Position numbers and translations under genes: made by a program
The notes under the pieces: generated by a model
What the model saw: the letters and a program-made list of their open reading frames with translations, nothing else
Told to the model about the DNA's origin: nothing
Database searches by the model: none
Shown: piece by piece, positions 1-8,195 of the stretch
Numbering within the stretch: position 1 is the first letter of the stretch
Layout: the number at the start of each line of letters is the position of its first letter
NCBI GenBank assembly: GCA_963772675.1
Contig: CAVYYF010000003.1
Span: 177,664 to 241,663, forward strand
Length of the DNA: 64,000 nucleotides
DNA from: JAKAGZ01 sp963772675
Lineage (GTDB): Bacteria > Bacteroidota > Ignavibacteria > Ignavibacteriales > Ignavibacteriaceae
Direction: 5' to 3'

Positions 1-635
1 ATAACATAATTGTCCCTGCCGTTTCCGAACATCTGCGGTTGTTTTTCAAGCACACCAATTACTCTCATCGGGCGCCCGTCAACTTTTACCATCTGCCCTA
101 TCGGGTTTATGCTCGTAAATAGCTTATCGACAATATCCTTCCCGATTATACAAACATTGTTTGCCCGGTCAACATCTGTTTGCATAAAGTCACGACCGTA
201 ATCAACGTGCCAGTTATTGGTTTTTACGCCTCCAAGAGTTTCCCCCGCCAATTGTATATTTGGATTAGTCTCAATATTACCATATTTAACAACGACGCCC
301 CCGTGCCATTGCTCAGCGCCCATATAAAGAACTTTGTCCTTCATATTTTCTTCAAGTCTGTAATACTCTTCGAGCGTCAGGTCTTTCCTGTTCCTGAATC
401 TATCCCTCCAGCCGGGTCCGCCTCCGCCGTTTTGCGGATATTTTTGTATCTGGAAAGTATTTTTTGCGAGCTGCGAAACGCCATTCTCAATACTTTTTTG
501 AAGCATAGTTATAATTGTCATAATAACGATTATTGAAAATATCCCCACTACAACTCCAAGAACCGTTAACATTGTTCTCAGCTTGTTGTTCTGAATTGAC
601 TGCATCGACATCGAAAAGATCTGGCTGATTTTCAT
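1..635 (-). CDS. MacB-like ABC transporter permease (C-terminus cut by window edge)
   Basis: This is the second of two tandem MacB/FtsX-type permeases. About 211 codons are visible and the gene runs off the window start. The N-terminus (MKISQIFSMSMQSI) is followed by a typical first membrane segment containing LRTMLTVLGVVVGIFSI, then an extracytoplasmic MacB_PCD-like region. The C-terminal three-helix FtsX domain lies outside the window. The ATG at 635 overlaps the TAA of the upstream permease by one base (TAATG), so the two are probably translationally coupled and may form a heterodimer served by the single ATPase at 1916-2635. The substrate cannot be told from sequence; MacB relatives export peptides, macrolides or lipoproteins. 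Confidence 0.85.
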   Translation of the reverse strand, partial: MKISQIFSMSMQSIQNNKLRTMLTVLGVVVGIFSIIVIMTIITMLQKSIENGVSQLAKNTFQIQKYPQNGGGGPGWRDRFRNRKDLTLEEYYRLEENMKDKVLYMGAEQWHGGVVVKYGNIETNPNIQLAGETLGGVKTNNWHVDYGRDFMQTDVDRANNVCIIGKDIVDKLFTSINPIGQMVKVDGRPMRVIGVLEKQPQMFGNGRDNYV

Positions 636-1870
636 TATTCGTACCTCAACGCTTCAACCGGGTCCATTTTTGCGGCAGTATAAGCGGGTGCAAATCCTGC
701 AGCAACTCCGGTTATTAATGAAACAATTATCGCTATAACAACGGCGCTGTACTCCACGGAAGTAGGTATAAATTGGTTAACTATCATGCTAAGTATAATC
801 GCGAGAATAAGACCTATAAACCCTCCCATTAAACAAATAGTGGAAGATTCCAGGATAAACTGAGCGAGTATTGTTCTTCTCTTTGCCCCGATAGCTTTTC
901 TTAGTCCGATCTCCTTTGTTCTTTCCCTAACCGAAACAAACATTATATTCATAATTCCTATTGCGCCGACAAACAAAGAGAGACCGGTTATAAATAAACC
1001 GGCAATTTGTATAACACCAACAACAGAATTAAAATTCTGCATAAGTGCTTCCTGCTGATTTATAGAAAAATCGTCCTCTTCATCATATTTCAGTCCCCTA
1101 ACCTTTCTCATAACACCTTCGGCTTCATCCGCTGTTTGTGCTACCATTGCGGGACTCGACGCACGCACATTTATCTGGATACTGTTACTGCGCCGGCTCA
1201 TAAAATATTTGAATACACAGCCTATTGGAACATATACCTGGTTATCAGGATTGAAGGGACCAAGAATAAAGCTGCCCTGCTCTGCCAATACGCCCACAAC
1301 TTTAAAATTTTCATTTCCAATCTTTATTTCTTTATCGAGCGCGTCGCCCCTGGGAAACAGGTTTTTGGCGATTTCGCTCCCAAGAACCACCACGTTCCGG
1401 GAAGATTTGCTTTCTACATCAGAAAAAAATCTTCCAAGGTCAAATGTAAAATTTGTGGTCTTCACATAATCGCCGTTTGATCCTGTTAGGAATACATTAT
1501 CTACCGTTCTGTCTTTGTATTTTACACTCTTGTTGCTGCTTACAGCCGGGGCGATCGCGATTGGTGTTTTGGCGAGTTCTTTAAATTTTTCATAATCTTC
1601 CATTGTAATGTTTCTTCTGTTCCTTACCTTCCACCATTCAGTATTACCGAACCAGGGCCATTTGCCCACATATAACACGTCGGATCCAAGTGCGCTGATT
1701 CCTTTCTTAAAGGAGTTATCTATTCCGTTTATCGCAGTAGTCATAAGCACAACTGAGGTAATACCGATAACAATACCAAGCATCGTAAGTATAGACCTTA
1801 CCTTGTTTGACCGGATTGCCCTCAATGCGATGAACAATCCTTCTTTAAGTTCAAATAAAATTATATCCAT
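635..1870 (-). CDS. MacB-like ABC transporter permease
   Basis: A 411-residue inner-membrane permease of the MacB/FtsX family. It has one N-terminal helix (around residues 22-45, with SILTMLGIVIGITSVV), a large extracytoplasmic MacB_PCD domain, and a C-terminal FtsX domain with three helices (around 290-405) that includes the cytoplasmic coupling segment EIGLRKAIGAKRRTIL. Length and topology are those expected for a MacB permease whose ATPase is on a separate polypeptide. It lies 45 bases downstream of the ATPase gene and overlaps the next permease by one base. In the tripartite model it works with the adaptor and TolC encoded just upstream to move substrates from the periplasm to the outside by mechanotransmission. 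Confidence 0.93.
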   Translation of the reverse strand: MDIILFELKEGLFIALRAIRSNKVRSILTMLGIVIGITSVVLMTTAINGIDNSFKKGISALGSDVLYVGKWPWFGNTEWWKVRNRRNITMEDYEKFKELAKTPIAIAPAVSSNKSVKYKDRTVDNVFLTGSNGDYVKTTNFTFDLGRFFSDVESKSSRNVVVLGSEIAKNLFPRGDALDKEIKIGNENFKVVGVLAEQGSFILGPFNPDNQVYVPIGCVFKYFMSRRSNSIQINVRASSPAMVAQTADEAEGVMRKVRGLKYDEEDDFSINQQEALMQNFNSVVGVIQIAGLFITGLSLFVGAIGIMNIMFVSVRERTKEIGLRKAIGAKRRTILAQFILESSTICLMGGFIGLILAIILSMIVNQFIPTSVEYSAVVIAIIVSLITGVAAGFAPAYTAAKMDPVEALRYE

Positions 1871-1915
1871 TTTTTACTCTTTTAATTTTTAGAGTTACCC
1901 GTGATAGAAAAAAAG

Positions 1916-2635
1916 TTAAACCACTGCCGCTCTCGGCTTTGGAATAAACCTGTTTTCTACCCGTTTGTCCGATTCAATTAAACCATCTTTTAGCCTTACT
2001 ATTCTTGCGGCGTGTTCCGCTATATATTCTTCGTGCGTAACCAGAATGATGGTATTTCCTTTTTCATAAATTTCATTGAAGAGAATCATAATCTCTTCGC
2101 CTGTTTTTGAATCGAGATTTCCTGTAGGTTCATCCGCCAGTATTATAGAAGGCCTTGTCACTATCGCACGTGCCACAGCGACTCTTTGCCTCTGACCGCC
2201 GGAAAGTTCATTTGGCTTATGATCCATCCTGTCTTTCAGACCGACATCGATAAGAGCTTGCTCTGCCCGTTCGCGTCTTTCCGCTGATGCAATGCCCGCA
2301 TAAATTAGCGGCAGTTCCACATTGTGTATCGCATTTGATCGTGACAGCAAATTGAATGTCTGAAATACAAAACCGATTTCCTTGTTTCTAATCTTCGCAA
2401 GGTCATTATCAGTCATTTCGCTAACACTTTGTCCTGTAAAGTCATACTTCCCGGAGGTTGGAGTATCTAGACATCCTAGCATATTCATTAAGGTAGATTT
2501 ACCTGATCCGGATGGCCCCATTATAGCTACGTATTCATTTTTGTCAATCTTTAACGATACATCGCGTAAAGCATGAACCTGCTCAGAACCAACCTCATAA
2601 ATTTTAGCTATATGTTCTATATTAATAATGTTCAT
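1916..2635 (-). CDS. ABC transporter ATP-binding protein, MacB/LolD type
   Basis: A 239-residue ATPase with all the expected motifs: Walker A GPSGSGKST (residues 40-48), Q-loop around VFQTFNLL (90-97), signature LSGGQ (144-148), Walker B IILADEP (164-170) and the switch histidine in LVTHEE. The family powers MacB/LolCDE/FtsEX-type mechanotransmission exporters. It sits 12 bases downstream of the adaptor gene and upstream of two permeases, so it is the likely common motor. Nothing is missing or unusual. The small family size and operon context favour MacB-type efflux over Lol transport, since a LolA/LolC-like gene is not present. Confidence 0.95.
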   Translation of the reverse strand: MNIINIEHIAKIYEVGSEQVHALRDVSLKIDKNEYVAIMGPSGSGKSTLMNMLGCLDTPTSGKYDFTGQSVSEMTDNDLAKIRNKEIGFVFQTFNLLSRSNAIHNVELPLIYAGIASAERRERAEQALIDVGLKDRMDHKPNELSGGQRQRVAVARAIVTRPSIILADEPTGNLDSKTGEEIMILFNEIYEKGNTIILVTHEEYIAEHAARIVRLKDGLIESDKRVENRFIPKPRAAVV

Positions 2636-2647
2636 CTTTAATTCCGT

Positions 2648-3931
2648 TTATTTTTTTTCTGGTTGTAATGCTTGTCCCTTTTTTTCCACTCTAACTGTAC
2701 TACCATTGTTTAGTTCTCTCGAAATTGCCCTGTAACTGCCGGTAACAACTTCTTCATCGCCGGTTAAACCGGATTTAACCTGAATATAATTATCATCACT
2801 TATACCGGTTGTAACATTCATTGTTTTAGCTTTTCCGTCCTTTACCACAAATACTATTTCCTGGGGTTTACTGCTCTCTTTTTTCTTAACAGTTGCCGCG
2901 TCATCACCGGAGGTAGACGCGGGCTTCATGTCACCTGCGGTCCTGGCAGTTACGCTCTGTATCGGCACACTTAGCACATCTTTAATTCTTGCTGTCTCAA
3001 TTTTTGCGTTGCAAGACATTCCCGGTCTCAATTTAGAATCTGTATCAATTAATTTTATTTTCACCTCAAAATTAACAACCTGATCCTGGGTTCCGGCTCC
3101 TGTTGCTTGTGCGCTATTTCCTATTTGCTTAACCAGTCCTCTGAATATTTTGTCGCCAAAAGCATCAACTTTTACCCTTGCTGTATCCCCGATGGCGATC
3201 AATACAACATCATTCTCATCCACATCGACAACTGCTTCAATATTATTAAGATCGGAAACAGTCATAATGTTTGTTCCTTGAGTGAAATTACTACCAAGAA
3301 CTCTTTCACCAAGTTCCATATTAAGCTGAGTAATTATACCGTCCATAGGAGAATAGATTGTTGTTTTCCTCAGGTTATCTTGTTGAACTTTTAATGCAGC
3401 TTCAGTCTGAGCCACATTAGCTTCAGCTCCTTCATATTGTGCTTTTGCAGAAAGATAAGAACTTTTTGCTGCTTCAAGTTCAGAATCACTGGAAAGTCTT
3501 TTCGCGTGAAGTTCTTTAGTTCTGTTATAATCAGCCGACAACTTATCAAGATCGGCTTTCCTCATGCTCAGTGTTGCTTTTGTACTTGTAAGGCTTGCTT
3601 CTGATTGCTGAACCTGTGCAATATATGCATCCTGCCTTATCTTTAAAAGCAACTCACCTTTTTTAACAACATTGCCTTCTTTAACCGGCAGTGAAACGAT
3701 TTCACCACTGACTTCCGGAGTTATTACAACTTTGAATTCCGGGTTAATCGTACCTGTCGCTGAAACTGTCTGGGTTATATTTCGCTTCATGACTTTTTCA
3801 ACCTGAACGGCAATTATATCATCCTTGCTGCCTCCTACAAAAGCTATAATAATCAACGCAAGAATCAATACTCCTATTCCGCCGAATATAAAAAGTTTCT
3901 TTTTCGATTTTTTCTTGTTCCCGTTAGCCAT
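2648..3931 (-). CDS. Periplasmic adaptor (membrane fusion) protein, MacA/HlyD family
   Basis: A 427-residue adaptor that would link the inner-membrane ABC permeases to the TolC-like outer-membrane channel. A lysine-rich N-terminus and one membrane anchor (about residues 13-33) are followed by a biotinyl-lipoyl-like half motif, a long alpha-helical hairpin (about 100-195, heptad-like with many Ala/Gln/Lys), the returning lipoyl half (SPMDGIITQLNMELGERV), a beta-barrel domain and a membrane-proximal domain. A Ser/Thr/Lys-rich insert of about 25 residues near 335-360 is variable in this family. It is 24 bases downstream of the TolC gene and 12 upstream of the ATPase gene, in a five-gene operon. 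Confidence 0.94.
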   Translation of the reverse strand: MANGNKKKSKKKLFIFGGIGVLILALIIIAFVGGSKDDIIAVQVEKVMKRNITQTVSATGTINPEFKVVITPEVSGEIVSLPVKEGNVVKKGELLLKIRQDAYIAQVQQSEASLTSTKATLSMRKADLDKLSADYNRTKELHAKRLSSDSELEAAKSSYLSAKAQYEGAEANVAQTEAALKVQQDNLRKTTIYSPMDGIITQLNMELGERVLGSNFTQGTNIMTVSDLNNIEAVVDVDENDVVLIAIGDTARVKVDAFGDKIFRGLVKQIGNSAQATGAGTQDQVVNFEVKIKLIDTDSKLRPGMSCNAKIETARIKDVLSVPIQSVTARTAGDMKPASTSGDDAATVKKKESSKPQEIVFVVKDGKAKTMNVTTGISDDNYIQVKSGLTGDEEVVTGSYRAISRELNNGSTVRVEKKGQALQPEKK

Positions 3932-3955
3932 TTAATTATTCTCCTATGTTAAATT

Positions 3956-5308
3956 TTATTCGTATTTCTTGTATTCAAGCTCGCCTAAGTAAAACTTAAG
4001 TTGCTGGCTTAATTGTATATATGAAAATTGCGCGCTTATAAGATTTGAACGAGCTGCTGTATAGTTTGAGTTTGCAGTTAGTACATCAAGTAATGTACTG
4101 GAACCAAGCGAATATCTTTCTTCCTGAATTTTTTGATTTTCAGCAGCTGCATCTATGTTAGTTCTATTTACATCAAGGCTTTTTTCGGCTGCCTGCAAAT
4201 TCAGATATGTCTGCTGAATATTCTGTTTTACCGTTCTTTCAAGATCATTTAGATTTAACTGAGTATTCATTTCATTTACTTCTGCAGCCTGAACTGCATT
4301 GGAAATTCTGAATCCGGAAAATATAGGGATGCTTAACCTTAAACCTACACTATATGTTTTTGAATTCTGAAGATCAGTCCAACTTAATGTGTTTGAGCTC
4401 AAATTATAACTTGCTGATCCTGTCAGACTGGGTAGATGTCCTGACCTCGCAATGGTAATACCGTTTTGTGCGCTTTCAAGATTTAACTGCGCGCTTTTAT
4501 AATCGGGTCTTGTATTAAGTGCCTTATTAACTAACTCGGTCAGGTTATTATAATCTTCGCTAAGTTTTCGATTTAGAATATCTTTTTCCTGGGAAGTTAA
4601 TGAATCCGTTAGTGAATAATCTTCCAGTACATCTAATGCCAGATAACTTAATAAATTACTTTTTGCAGTTTCATAATTATTTTTTGCTTGTATGGATGCA
4701 AGTTCAGCGTTACCTGCCTGCACCTGCTGTGAATATACGTCAGCGAGTGTAACTGAACCTAATTTATTTCTCTCTGTAATTGTTTCAAGATTTCTTTTAT
4801 TCCATTTTACATTGTCTTCCTGAACTTTCATTTGTTGCATAGCATTTTCTACTGAGTAATACAAACTGATAGTCTGAAAAACAATATTTTGTTTTAGATT
4901 TTCTAATTGCAACCTGGCTGATTCAAGATTCTCCTTGCTTTGGGAAAGTGTTGCAAAGTTTGATAATCCGTCAAAAAGTGTAATTGATGAGTTGACCCCT
5001 GCATTGTAGTATCGGCTTTCCGAGGTTGTAGGCGGAACTAAAAGCACAGAGCCACCAAGATTTCTATAACCACCGGCGTCTTCCGATCTGTTCCAGCTCC
5101 ATCCACCACCAACATTTAACGATGGCAAAAAATTGCCATAAGCAACTTTAACATTTGACTCTGAAACATCAAGATTATTTTCTGCTTTTTTTAATGTAGT
5201 ATTTTTTTGTAAGGCAATTTTAATGGCTTGATCCAGAGAAAGTTTATTTTGCCCGAATGAAGCTACTGTAAAAAATAAGACGAGTAGCATACTAATAAGT
5301 CTTCGCAT
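3956..5308 (-). CDS. TolC-family outer-membrane efflux protein
   Basis: A 450-residue outer-membrane channel subunit. It has a cleavable signal peptide ending near residue 20 (VASFGQ) and the two-repeat TolC/OEP architecture of long coiled-coil helices with beta-strands; an internal repeat is visible around the NxxxAxxN-like helices in each half. Homologues trimerise into a tunnel through the periplasm. It is the first gene of the efflux operon, which is consistent with coordinated production of the whole TolC-MacA-MacB pump. Its upstream region (5309-5601) is AT-rich, and I recognise no specific operator in it. Confidence 0.94.
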   Translation of the reverse strand: MRRLISMLLVLFFTVASFGQNKLSLDQAIKIALQKNTTLKKAENNLDVSESNVKVAYGNFLPSLNVGGGWSWNRSEDAGGYRNLGGSVLLVPPTTSESRYYNAGVNSSITLFDGLSNFATLSQSKENLESARLQLENLKQNIVFQTISLYYSVENAMQQMKVQEDNVKWNKRNLETITERNKLGSVTLADVYSQQVQAGNAELASIQAKNNYETAKSNLLSYLALDVLEDYSLTDSLTSQEKDILNRKLSEDYNNLTELVNKALNTRPDYKSAQLNLESAQNGITIARSGHLPSLTGSASYNLSSNTLSWTDLQNSKTYSVGLRLSIPIFSGFRISNAVQAAEVNEMNTQLNLNDLERTVKQNIQQTYLNLQAAEKSLDVNRTNIDAAAENQKIQEERYSLGSSTLLDVLTANSNYTAARSNLISAQFSYIQLSQQLKFYLGELEYKKYE

Positions 5309-5601
5309 CTTCTCTCCATTGATATATAATTTATTAGGACGTTTATTAAACTTAAAAGGTTACTTAGAACCTCAAATGTAAAAGTTATTAATTCGTTAAA
5401 ATTAACTGCATCCGGGGTCAAAAATAGTATTTATTTAGCCCCTAATGTTAATTTAAGTACGAACGGTAGAATAATTACATATTCGGTCTTTTAAGCCCCT
5501 TCTATTTCTTCCCTCTTTGACAACTTAATTAAGCTTTGGGTTTATAAATTATTGGCAGGAGAATTCCAATCAAACACTTAAGTGACCCCTCACTATCTTG
5601 C

Positions 5602-6999
5602 TTAAATAATTTCATCCTTTATCTTAAGCATATATTCATAAGCCTCTTTATAATTATTACCAATTCTACCATCAAGTATAGCATCTTCAATCGCGGTTTT
5701 TATGAGCCCGACTTTTTTAGACGCCTTCAACTTACATACTTCCATAATTACATCTCCACGCACAGGAGATTGAAACGCTCTTAGCTTATCCTTCTCTTCA
5801 ACCTCCCAAACTTTTTTCATTACCCTTTCATAATTGTTTAAATACTTCACTACTTTCGCTTCATTTTTACTAGTTATATCTGCCCTGCACAAAGTAATGA
5901 GGTCTTCAAGATCTTCACCCGCATCTACAATAAATCTTCTAATTGCAGAATCGGTAACTTCATCTTTTGCAAGTGCAATTGGACGAAGATGCAGCCTTAC
6001 AAGCTTTTCAATGTATTCTAACTTATTTAAAGGCAATTTTAATTTTTTGAAGATTCCTTTCATCATTCTTGCACCAATTTCTTCGTGACCGTGAAAAGTC
6101 CAGCCAACTCCTTCAACAAATCTTTTCGTTTGCGGTTTAGCTATGTCGTGAACCAACGCCGCAAATCTTAACCATACATCATCCGTAGCTTTAGATATAT
6201 TATCAACAACTTTACAAGTATGAAGAAAAACTTCCTTATGATGATAATCCTGTCTCTGTTCCTGCCCTGCCAGTCTTGAGACCTCAGGGAAAATGATCTC
6301 CATCACATTGGTTTCCTGAAGCAACTTCAATCCAACTGATGGTTTTGGAGAACCTAATATCTTAAAGAACTCATCTGTTATTCTTTCCTGTGAAACGATC
6401 TTTAATCTTTCCCTTAAAGTATTGGCCGCTTGTAATATTTTCTCATCTACATCGAAATGAAGCTGCGAGGAAAATCTGAATGCTCGCAAAATTCTAAGCG
6501 GATCATCGTTAAATGTTTCGAGTGGGTTTAGTGGTGTTTTTATTATCTTTCCTTTTATATCATCCAGTCCATTGAATTTATCAGTTAGTTTACCGAAGTC
6601 TTTTGTGTTTATAGAAGCAGCAAGAGTATTGATTGTGAAATCACGACGGTTTATATCGTCATCAAAAGTACCTGTGGTAACTAATGGATTCCTGCTATTC
6701 TTTCGGTATGATTCTTTCCTGGCCCCTACAAATTCAAGATCGAAATCATTATACCTGAAATGGGCTGTACCGAAGTTTTTGAAAATCGAGATTTTTTCTA
6801 TCCCGAGTTTCTTCCCGAACGCCGAAGCAAAACCAGGACCATCACCAATCACAAGAAAATCGATCTCATTATGTTCACGGTTTAAGATAGTATCTCTTAC
6901 AAATCCGCCCACGATGAAAATTTCACAGTTCATCGAATTGGCTAATTCAGAAGCTGTTTTCAGAAAGGAATATTTTTTTAGATTCTTTTCGAAATTCAT
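5602..6999 (-). CDS. tRNA nucleotidyltransferase / poly(A) polymerase family protein with HD domain (probable CCA-adding enzyme)
   Basis: A 465-residue class II nucleotidyltransferase that probably adds or repairs the CCA end of tRNA. The head domain has GGFVRD (residues 31-36) and the metal site, here E45-I-D47 instead of the usual D-x-D. The RRDFTINTLA motif and the neck region (DDPLRILRAFRF) follow, then an HD phosphohydrolase domain with HDIAKPQTK. Length matches CCA-adding enzymes that carry an HD domain. The tRNA-Leu gene in this window does not encode CCA, so such an activity is needed. It is separated by 83 bases from the upstream AI-2E-family gene. A pure poly(A) polymerase is less likely. 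Confidence 0.9.
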   Translation of the reverse strand: MNFEKNLKKYSFLKTASELANSMNCEIFIVGGFVRDTILNREHNEIDFLVIGDGPGFASAFGKKLGIEKISIFKNFGTAHFRYNDFDLEFVGARKESYRKNSRNPLVTTGTFDDDINRRDFTINTLAASINTKDFGKLTDKFNGLDDIKGKIIKTPLNPLETFNDDPLRILRAFRFSSQLHFDVDEKILQAANTLRERLKIVSQERITDEFFKILGSPKPSVGLKLLQETNVMEIIFPEVSRLAGQEQRQDYHHKEVFLHTCKVVDNISKATDDVWLRFAALVHDIAKPQTKRFVEGVGWTFHGHEEIGARMMKGIFKKLKLPLNKLEYIEKLVRLHLRPIALAKDEVTDSAIRRFIVDAGEDLEDLITLCRADITSKNEAKVVKYLNNYERVMKKVWEVEEKDKLRAFQSPVRGDVIMEVCKLKASKKVGLIKTAIEDAILDGRIGNNYKEAYEYMLKIKDEII

Positions 7000-7082
7000 A
7001 AATAATTTTCAATTTTAGATTATAAAGATAAAATATTTTACTGAGAAATTGGTTAGAAAATTGGGGGAGAAAACTAACTGAA

Positions 7083-8174
7083 TCAACTTACAGTTTGGTC
7101 ATCAACTTTATTTCCCATTATGATAGCGAAAGGTTTGAGTGGTTCAATATTGCTGAAAATAATTTTCACAGCAGCAGCTATTGGTACAGATAAAAACATT
7201 CCGACAATTCCCCAAACCCATCCCCAGAATATAAGAGAAAAAAGGACGAAGACTGTGCTTAATCCCATTTGTCTACCAAGATAATGCGGTTCAACAAGAT
7301 TCCCCATTATGCTCTGATTCAAAAATAATAAAACAGCTAACGAGATTGATGTAAATCCAAACCCAAAATCAATCAGTGCAACCAGAATTGGGAAAATTGA
7401 TATTAATATTGAACCAATATTAGGGATAAAGTTGAATAGAAATGTTAACACTCCCCAACCTATTGGAAAATCGATACCATAAATCCATAAAATAATTGTA
7501 ACAACAGTTGCAGTAATAATACTTATAATTGTTTTGATAACAAGGTAAGATTGAAGCTGTGTATTTATTGTACTAATTATTTTTCCGACAACTCCTTGCT
7601 TTGACTTAAATGCAAACTTTATTCTTTCCTCAAATTTATTTTTACCAAGCACCATAAATATCCAGAAAAGCATAGAGATAAAAAGATAATTTACCAGAGT
7701 TGTTAGCGAAGTAAATACCCCCTGGATAATCCCTGCTTTGAACAAACCCTGGAAGATGGAACCAGCATCGAACTTTTCAATCCGGAAGTTTAAAAGCTCT
7801 CCCATTTCTTTGAAAGTAATATTAAACGAAGCTAAAATCCCCTCAAGAAAGCTGACAAGTTTATCACCATAGGATACAATTTTATTAGCGAATATTTCAT
7901 AGTTAGATATAAGCACAAGGCCCAATAGATAATATAAACCGAACATCGCTATAAGAAGAAATGAAACAGTCAGCCAGCGTGGGAGTTTCAACTTATGATT
8001 AAAATATTCGAGGACAGGATATAAAAGATATGCCATAAAAATGGCAATAGTAACAGGGATAAGTATAGCTTTTAACACAACAAGTACATAAACAAATATT
8101 ACAAATGCGATAAACCCTACCAGGTATGTTAGTATCGTGGTATTGTTTGTAGGATTTAATTCCTGGTCCGCCAT
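7083..8174 (-). CDS. AI-2E family membrane transporter (PerM-like)
   Basis: A 363-residue polytopic inner-membrane protein of the AI-2E/PerM/UPF0118 family, with about eight membrane helices: a pair near residues 14-50, one near 65-90, and a C-terminal set from about 150 on. The conserved C-terminal part is visible as FNFIPNIGSILISIFP and VEPHYLGRQMGLSTVFVLFSLIFWG (quoted in pieces: positions about 246-261 and 297-320). Family members have been linked to autoinducer-2 export or Na+/H+ antiport, but the substrate of this one cannot be inferred. It starts 21 bases after the metallopeptidase gene and may be cotranscribed with it. Confidence 0.9.
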   Translation of the reverse strand: MADQELNPTNNTTILTYLVGFIAFVIFVYVLVVLKAILIPVTIAIFMAYLLYPVLEYFNHKLKLPRWLTVSFLLIAMFGLYYLLGLVLISNYEIFANKIVSYGDKLVSFLEGILASFNITFKEMGELLNFRIEKFDAGSIFQGLFKAGIIQGVFTSLTTLVNYLFISMLFWIFMVLGKNKFEERIKFAFKSKQGVVGKIISTINTQLQSYLVIKTIISIITATVVTIILWIYGIDFPIGWGVLTFLFNFIPNIGSILISIFPILVALIDFGFGFTSISLAVLLFLNQSIMGNLVEPHYLGRQMGLSTVFVLFSLIFWGWVWGIVGMFLSVPIAAAVKIIFSNIEPLKPFAIIMGNKVDDQTVS

Positions 8175-8195
8175 CTCAGGTTTCGCCTTCTGTCG

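Noticed and set aside
6572..7018. Plus-strand 148-codon ORF opposite the CCA-adding enzyme
   Set aside because: Antisense shadow with unusual composition; the minus-strand gene explains the region.
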